Origin: Chalciporus piperatus
Lineage: Eukaryota > Basidiomycota > Agaricomycetes > Boletales > Boletaceae
Assembly (NCBI GenBank): GCA_038093975.1
Contig: JBBPTG010000132.1
Coordinates: forward strand, 1-64,000
Direction of reading: 5' to 3'
DNA: 64,000 bases
Shown here: positions 57,532-64,000 of the stretch, piece after piece
How the letters are laid out: every line of letters begins with the position of its first letter
Position numbering within the stretch: the first letter of the stretch is position 1
Notes under the pieces: model-generated
Database searches by the model: none
What the model saw: the letters and a program-made list of their open reading frames with translations, nothing else
Told to the model about the DNA's origin: nothing
Program-made: the position numbers and the translations under genes

Positions 57532-58426
57532 CTATTCCATTCGCCCACCATTTGCAAGCCTCTCGAGCTCTGCGAACTTGTTGTCCCAGAATCCATCGGC
57601 GTCCCTGTCCTGTAATCTACTCCAAACCTCGGCGATGGGGGTTGTCATCTCCGTCGGCGTCGCTGAGATTAATCTCATTAGCATCGCCGTGTGTTCAACA
57701 ATTTGGTTGCGAAGTGAGGAGACACGGTCCTCGGCGTTGATGGCCTCACGATGAACGGCGTTTCGCATTGTGAACACTATGCGGGATGGAGATTCGACTG
57801 GTCGTTCCTGACCGGCAGGCTCTGCGGCAATGTTCTTCAGTTGGTCCCAGAACTGAGAGAGGATCAGTGATGCCAGGATGTCCATTGAGCAAAATGACAC
57901 CTACTTTGTTGTTGGTCGCACTATTGGGCACATAATTCCAATTCATGACATTGGGCTCGTTTTCGAGGGCCGCATGGTTTTTCCACCATGGATTGGTCGG
58001 CGGCGTTGAGAGAATGACGTCGTAGGCTACATCGGCGGCTCGGTCCTCCATGATGCTGGGAACATCGGCGATGTTGAAGCCGCGTAGCTCCATGGCCTCG
58101 CCATACACAGCGACATGCTGGAGGATCGGCGTTCGCAAGGGGTTGAGTCCCCGGAGTACGGCGTGACCGATGAGCCAGGGGGCGGTATTCTGTGCTCCAT
58201 GACTGTCATATTCCTCCATGGCACCAATCGGCGAACCACTCACCATCAACAACTTAATCCTATGCCAAAAGATTTGGCAGACCTTCGGTTTGTCCGGCGG
58301 TGGAAAGTTTTCCAATATGGCACGCAGCTCACAGCTCGCGGCCATTATGTTCAGGTTGATCGTGACCTCGGTCCAGTGTCTCTCCAATCCTGGACCGAGC
58401 GGACAAAGCAGAAGGGATTCGTCCAT
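57532..58426 (-). CDS. Hypothetical protein with C-terminal coiled coil
   Basis: Two exons, 57905-58426 and 57532-57852, phase-0 intron of 52 bp (GTAGGT...CTCAG); 280 aa from ATG 58426. No known domain: ASCELRAILENFPPPDKPKV, then PWLIGHAVLRGL, then NPWWKNHAALENEPNVMNW. The second exon is helical with a WDNKFAELERLANG end, echoing the FAELDEQF helix of the Zn2Cys6 gene. It shares its 3' end with the TET/JBP gene and its upstream region with the end of the KDZ transposase. The similar WWKNHAA and WWKDFHP words in this and the 50.4-kb gene hint at a distant family relation. Function unknown. Confidence 0.65.
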
Positions 58427-58579
58427 GGATGTCAAAACGAGAGAGAGAATGCAATGCCGCTTTGGGAACAGCGAGCTTTTATAGTAGCGAGTCATGCCAT
58501 GAGAGCCGGAGCGCGATCACCGACCTTCCGGAGGCTGATATCAGTGCGTGTCCACATTATCTATTGCTTCTACAAGCAC

Positions 58580-61500
58580 TCATGCGACATTAAAACGGTG
58601 AATGATACCAATGACCTGCTCATTTAAGATTCCCCATGTCTTCGCCTGTTTCTTTGCGAAACATACCCTACCGATATCCCCTTTAGCATCGGCTTGCTCG
58701 GCGAACGCCTTCCACTTCTGCTTGTGATGATCGAAGAAATTCGCTGACCACTTCATCTCCATCTTGAGGAGTTCGACCTCTTCATTACATCGATCCAGGT
58801 TTGCCTTTGCTCGCAGGAATTTTACCCGCAGTACTGGCGACCTTTCAGACAGACCCGGTCGATCAGACAGTGTACTTACATTCTGTCAACCAGTTACCAT
58901 CCTCCATGTCGGTGTCCAAAGTCCAAAACCATGGAAGGTTGACCCCCCTGGTTCCCGTGATGCTCAGATCAATTTCTGTGGTTTTGGACTCCAAATCTCC
59001 CTGTTTCAGCTCTTGGTATTCCTTTAACAAATCTGCACCCGCGCCAAGGGCGATCATCGCTGTACGGCATCGCCGATAGATCGCCGAATGAACTTTGAGC
59101 GCGGTGTCGACGTGATGAACATTTTTCCATGCCCTGGTTTTCTTCTGCTGGCTATGCTTGGCCTGGCGAACTTCGGTCCGATACAAGAACGAGCGATGCC
59201 CGATATCAATGCGGATATTGTGTAAAGCATCGTTTGCTTGACCCCGCCGTAGTTGGAGTTCTTGATCCATCAAATCAGCTACGCCGTGTTGGCGGCATTG
59301 TTCGACGCCGATGCTAGATGGCAATGGGATATGTTGTGTATCTTCCAGCCCGACGTCAAGCCATTCTGACTCGTTGGTGTCTTGATTGACAAGCACCTCT
59401 GCTGGTAGATACTGACTCGCCTTTCTGGAGAATTCGTCCACCATGTTCCCTAGCCGGGTCATTCGCCGATCTATATCGAGGCGTTCCGTGACCGTGGCAT
59501 TGCCCCCAGCATCCTTTGACAAACCGGTGATCCTTAACCTGAAATCGATCAGCAAACCACATCATGACTCGAACATGTATTAGCTTACTGTAATTCCTCA
59601 ATCTTCAAACCGAGGGAAATCCAGCTAGCAACACCGCGAGGAGCATTGGATTGGGTGGGGTTATCAGCAAGCTGAAGCTGCATCTCCGCCTGTGTAGGGG
59701 CTTTTCTGGTTTAGTTTCGCGCAGCACGGCAATCATGTGTTTCCTTTACCTCTCTCCAGTTTGACATCGAACATGTCCATCGCCGTGATGTCCACCTGCC
59801 GCCGACTTTGGGCATGATCGGCGTCGGCGATCCATCGCCCAGTGACATCGGCGTTGGCATTGGCAGTGAGATTTTCAAACCCATCTTCGGCATCTTTCAA
59901 AGCCTTGGTAGCTTGAATGTACTTCCTGGAAAGAGAGCGGGCTATTCGGTGTGAGCATGTCAGGCAACCTCCAAACGACTTTGGCTCACTGATATTCAGC
60001 ATCTTCTTCCGATTGCTGTCAAGCATGTGATCATCCAAAACTTCTCGGTGGTGTGCAGCGGACATTGAACGAGTGGAACCACAAATCTCATTGAGCTGAG
60101 ACCAAAGGATTTCCAAGACCTCTCTGTCGACCTTGCCGATACCGATGACCATGTATATGGAATAATCCAATGCCCCAAATAATTTGAAGTGCTTGGGGAA
60201 ATGTCAGATAGTGATTGTTTGATGCCCGAGTGCGAAACTTGATGCTGTATTGACAGGCGATGTCATACATGACCGTGACTTTGGATAATCTACCCAGGGT
60301 TCGTAGAACTTGACATAGCGCATAGTCCATATTGACTTGTCTTTCGCCTTTTTGAAAGTCGACGACCGAGCTGGGCACAAAGCATCCATGCCGAGCACAG
60401 GCTATGGCGCCGATTCCAGTGGCGGCGAGATGTTTTTGGGTGGCGTGCACTTGATTTACAGCCTTATGCTCATGACATGTTGATTTCTGTGACAAACATC
60501 AAGGGGTTTTTTGATTGCTGGGTCAGAGGAAACATACTGGCTGCCGATCATCAGCGATCTTCAGATGCTTTTGATATTGTTCATCGGCGGTGAAATAGCC
60601 GCTGCCGGCGGCCAAATCAAAGTCATTGTCAGTCTTCAACTTCATATGCTCTGCTGAGAAATTTCCGTCCATCACGAAAGAGCGTCCATACTTCCAAGTG
60701 TCCTGGAGATCCTGGTTCCAGCCCTCTGTTAAATTAACACCTGGCTGAGGACAAGCGGGGCAGAAGTATGCGAGATCGCCGTCCTTGGCCGTCGTCTTTG
60801 CATCCTGTGCAAAGCCGAAAGCGAGCTTGTTTTGGAGGTAGCGCCATTGTCGGCTAGTTCGTAACAATTCTCGGTATCGGTCCTTGGACTCAGATTAGCC
60901 ATGTCATCCAAATTATGAAAGATACTCACTGGTTGCGTGTGGGGGAGAAAGGGATCTGTGAGCCTCTGGAGGAAGGATTGCAGGAGTGGAAAAGTGAACG
61001 CCGTCCTTGGCAAGTGTTGTGTTGCAGGATATAGACCGAGATGTAAGAGTTGTGCGCGGAAGGATTCCGTTTCGGAACATCGGCATGGACAAATGGCGAG
61101 AACATGAATCCCTGACACGTCAACGACAGTGAGGAGGTGATTTCCGTTGTCGTCATAACGTTTGGAGTTGACAGTCGAGAAGGAGTCGAGCATAGCTTCG
61201 ATGCTCGTCATGGTCGGCAAGTGATCGTCCTCCGCCAGGTCTTCCTCAACTTCCTCATCGGCGGACTCTGCAGGTTTGCTAGGTAGAGCCGCCGGACACT
61301 GTCCGCCGCCATGTCCGAGGTGCACAACAAGGCCGGCAGCCCGCAAGCTAGACGTGGCGAAGAGATCTCCTTCCCACTGCTCCACACGATGAAGTGGATG
61401 TAACTGGTGAGCTTCCCGACAACAACTGGTGCAAAGTATTGGCCGGCCAAAGCAATCGATACACCTGTATACGCCGTCCCGTCCGCAACCACGACTGCAA

Positions 61501-61909
61501 GTCCTCTCCTCTACTCCTTCTTGTTTCAGTAGGGCATCCAAGTATTCTTCCTCGTACTGCAACCATTCCTGCATTAAATCATTTGCGCCCTGTTTGTCAT
61601 GAATATGATGACTCTGCCAACAAAATCAGAAGTACCAGCCTGTTTCCGCTTCCGCTGGCGGTTTTGCTGTTGACTTTCTAATAGCTCATAGGTCATCCAA
61701 GGACCTGACTCGGCGATCGTGCTTTGATCTGCGAGATCGGCTTCCACTGATGGCGTGGTCGGTGGGGCTGGGAGATTGGTTGATGACGCTTGTCGAGACT
61801 TGCGAGCGGTGTATTTGTAGCTCGGCTTCCATTGACTTCCACCTGCAGGGGTGGTGGTGGTGGTTTGAAATGTGCTAGCACTGAAGGTCTTACGACGATA
61901 GTGGGCCAT
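58580..61909 (-). pseudogene. CxC2-type KDZ transposase, single frameshift/deletion
   Basis: Exons: 61613-61909, 60930-61568, 60538-60888, 59990-60486, 59750-59925, 59589-59705, 58880-59538 and 58580-58833, about 996 codons. A CxC2-like cluster (CSRGCG, YRCIDCFG, CTSCCREAHQLHPLHR, VVHLGHGG) is followed by the RNase H-like core with the three expected acidic sites: SFVMDGNFSAEH, VMYDIACQY and VLEILWSQLNEI. A long helical C-terminus ends IGIIHRFNVA. Between LFHIHGHR and GKVDREVLE, near 60125-60155, the frame shifts and about 15 residues normally present (the Cys/Phe-containing loop before the catalytic Glu) are absent. All other exons join cleanly. It is therefore a recent inactivation of a KDZ DNA transposon's transposase. 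Confidence 0.85.
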
Positions 61910-62225
61910 GGTGAGATGGAAAAAATGGAGAGGACGAAAAGGGTAGGAGTTATCTAAAGATCAGTCTCACGCATCACACTGGCAGCTGATAGTTTTCACC
62001 GAGTAATCCAAATGAATCGCCGATACTTCATGTTACACCATACTCTGATGATTTCTCTCTGCTATGAACCAATGTCAGACACATTGTGTCCTTTCTATTG
62101 TTTGGACAAGCGAGATTGATAATGTTATTAGGTATTTCAGCATCAGACCTAGTCCGGCAAAATTCTGTTTAACCCTCCGTCAGATCCTTTCCAATTACTA
62201 CCTGCTTTTTCATTCATTACCCACA
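61910..62225. promoter_or_regulatory. Divergent promoter between the KDZ transposase and the accessory gene
   Basis: 316 bp between two outward-facing start codons. AT-rich words (TTATTAGGTATTTC near 62125) lie closer to the right gene. No clear TATA box. Confidence 0.4.
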
Positions 62226-64000
62226 ATGCCTCCCTCATCATTCACCGAAGAGCAAGTGTCTGCTCTGGAGGATGTTCTAGAGGAATATCGGGACATTTCT
62301 GGCCAGGACAAAGTTCAGAGAAAAGAGGTTATCATTGACCGTCTCAAACTGCAATTTGCCACTGTACATCATCAGAATGACCGGACGGCCATGCTGAAAT
62401 TGCGAAAGGTATATCATGATCTTTGTAAATATATTTTTAGAACTCATTGGGTCCTCACAGTCGGTGACACACTGGCTCAATAATCGGTCGCGTCACAACA
62501 GTCAGGAGAAAGAGTTCTTTCGCAAGACAAATTGGTTCAATGTCTTTTGCGAACAGAATCGTGAGGAGATCACGGCGGAGGCCGGCAAACTCACTCCGCT
62601 CGCCGCTGGCAGCAAAGGCTATGTGTCTTATTGGCGACAAGCAGCGTCGGTGTTGTCAAAAGCCATCTCTGCCGAAGAAAAGCAGAAATATACTAACATG
62701 GCGGTGGAATGGAATGCCAAGGGAGTGCCGAAGATAGTCCAGATGAGGTGAGTAGATCCCATCCCTTTACTGCCATATGTGATGACAACCTGTGTTTCAG
62801 AGAAATAAATTCCCACCTGCCATCATTCCTCAGAGAACTCTCCGTCAAGATGTACCGGCAGTTTGGTGTTCGCATGGTCATGTTGTGGGGTTATGATTCT
62901 GACGGGACCATTACTCGGGGAGTGTGAGTAGATCCGCTGTTCTCACTCATTATCATGTCCAAGTTCTGACCTAAATTCAGCCAAGATTATAACGCCAAGC
63001 TGGATGACGGCCCTACACTGAAGTCGGTGTGTCCGACATGGGAGACAGAGCCCATCAGCAGTACTTGGGACAAATACCTCGCGGCTGCTTTCAAAAGTAA
63101 GTTCATACACATTGAAAGTGGCCTGATGCTCAATGCCTCCCAGTAGGTTTGCCACCGCCGGCAGTGCCCAAGGACAAATTTGAGGTGACGCGGGCCGACG
63201 AAGGTCACTGGACTTTGCCAATGCTCGATGTATCTTCGGCGAGCCTCGACAAGCAAAAGCGGCTCATTCGTGACTTTATGAACTGCTGCTGGCAAGAGGT
63301 CTCCGGCGGCAAGGGGAGCACACCATTTTCTAAGATGACAAAGGACCTGACCACCTTTGTCGATCTTGATGCTGGATATCTCCCCAACATCTCATCCTTT
63401 GAGATCAAGGATCCTTCACATATGTCAAAAGACAATGTGGAACTTCTGCTTCGCCATTGGAAAGACAGGCAGGCCAATGAACTCCTTCGCCCCATTTTCG
63501 CTTTCAAGGCCGATGCTAAACAGTCAGGCAAGAAATCCTTGAGCACAGTGCCAAATACTGCTCCGACCTGCCCGCCGACCCAGACTGAACCCCGCCGACC
63601 CACTCAGACGGCAACTGTACCTTCGCCGATTCGCCGCCCAGACTCTTCAGCGGCGCCGACCCAGACTGAATCCCGCCGACCCACTCAGACGGCAACTGTA
63701 CCTTCGCCGATTCGCCGCCCAGACTCTTCAGCGGCGACAACGTCACCACCGCCGGCTAGAGAGCGACTTGCAAATAGCGACACAACATCGCCGCCTTTGA
63801 TGTCGAACCCGCCGTTGCTCGCTTCTTCATCTCAGTCTAGCGAAGATCACTCCCCGAATAGCGACCAGGCAGCGACCAGCAGACCTCACGACGATGAGGC
63901 ATCAGATTCAGAAAACGACGTCTGGGAATCTCCTTCTCAACATTCGGCGGATTTCAAAAGTCAACTCGACTTTCTCCATTGCCTCACAAATCGACAAGAA
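62226..64000 (+). CDS. Accessory gene of the KDZ cluster, partial (runs off the right edge)
   Basis: Exons: 62226-62408, 62461-62747, 62801-62923, 62981-63096, then from about 63144 or 63147 to beyond 64000. The N-terminal part has VSALEDVLEEYRDISGQDK. Exon 2 (HWLNNRSRHN, NWFNVFCEQN, then EEKQKYTNMAVEWNAKG) has the helix-helix pattern of an HMG-like or Myb-like DNA-binding region, an inference only. A conserved middle (FGVRMVMLWGYDSDG, QDYNAKLDDGP, RHWKDRQANELLRPIFAF) follows. The C-terminal part is a Pro/Ser/Thr-rich tail with a perfect-frame 27-residue repeat. A broken paralogue lies at 44.7-47.7 kb, so the family is multi-copy. Function unknown. It is divergent from the KDZ transposase. 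Confidence 0.7.
63575..63736 (+). repeat. Coding tandem repeat, two 81-bp units
   Basis: Two nearly identical 81-bp units (CCGACCCAGACTGAA...CTCTTCAGCGGCG) encode a 27-residue block containing RRPTQTATVPSPIRRPDSSA twice. Near identity indicates a recent duplication. Confidence 0.95.

Noticed and set aside
49507..64000. Starship-type giant element
   Set aside because: No tyrosine recombinase (DUF3435) gene was seen; the only transposase in the block is of KDZ type.

Overview
The window looks like nuclear DNA of an agaricomycete (mushroom-forming basidiomycete). Coding regions are cut by many GT-AG introns of about 41-60 bp. It holds cerato-platanins, KDZ-type transposases with CxC cysteine clusters, an RTC4-domain gene and a TET/JBP oxygenase, a combination typical of Agaricomycetes. 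The species cannot be told from the sequence. Exon borders were placed by eye from splice consensus and frame; no search was run.

Regions. (1) 33-2413: relic of a KDZ-superfamily gene with CxC5/CxC6-like clusters. (2) 2.7-21.1 kb: a gene-dense core with translesion polymerase REV1, a His-rich SAM methyltransferase sharing a promoter with an HMG-box factor, an MCP1-like mitochondrial membrane protein, three cerato-platanin genes (one dead), COX17, an ADP1-like ABCG transporter and GTP cyclohydrolase I. (3) 22.3-49.5 kb: mostly decayed mobile DNA. It has a hAT relic, a broken RTC4-domain gene, a 6.6-kb chromodomain Ty3/gypsy element with paired LTRs, a relic with a PHD-like zinc finger, a large transposase-like pseudogene (40.1-44.4 kb), an interrupted accessory gene and a probable second LTR. 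(4) 49.5-64 kb: a cluster rich in TCGGCG/CGCCGA words. It has a coiled-coil gene, a proline-rich repeat gene, a Zn2Cys6 plus coiled-coil gene, a TET/JBP dioxygenase, another coiled-coil gene, a CxC2-type KDZ transposase and a gene running off the right edge. The last gene is a paralogue of the interrupted gene at 44.7-47.7 kb.

Three copies of one non-coding family (0.67-0.71 kb, termini TAGTGTTT/AAACACTA) lie at 35.4, 45.5 and 53.1 kb. Two still have 8-bp target duplications, which marks them as hAT-type MITEs.

Main points for a second look: the TET/JBP oxygenase beside a KDZ transposase with several co-clustered accessory genes; a Tf1-like self-priming signature in the gypsy element, where the primer-binding site is complementary to 11 nt of its own LTR placed 33 nt after a TATA box; the 8-bp-TSD MITE family; a possibly P-element/THAP9-like fungal transposase at 40-44 kb; and small dated lesions (26-bp duplication, GC-AG intron, exon-intron duplication).
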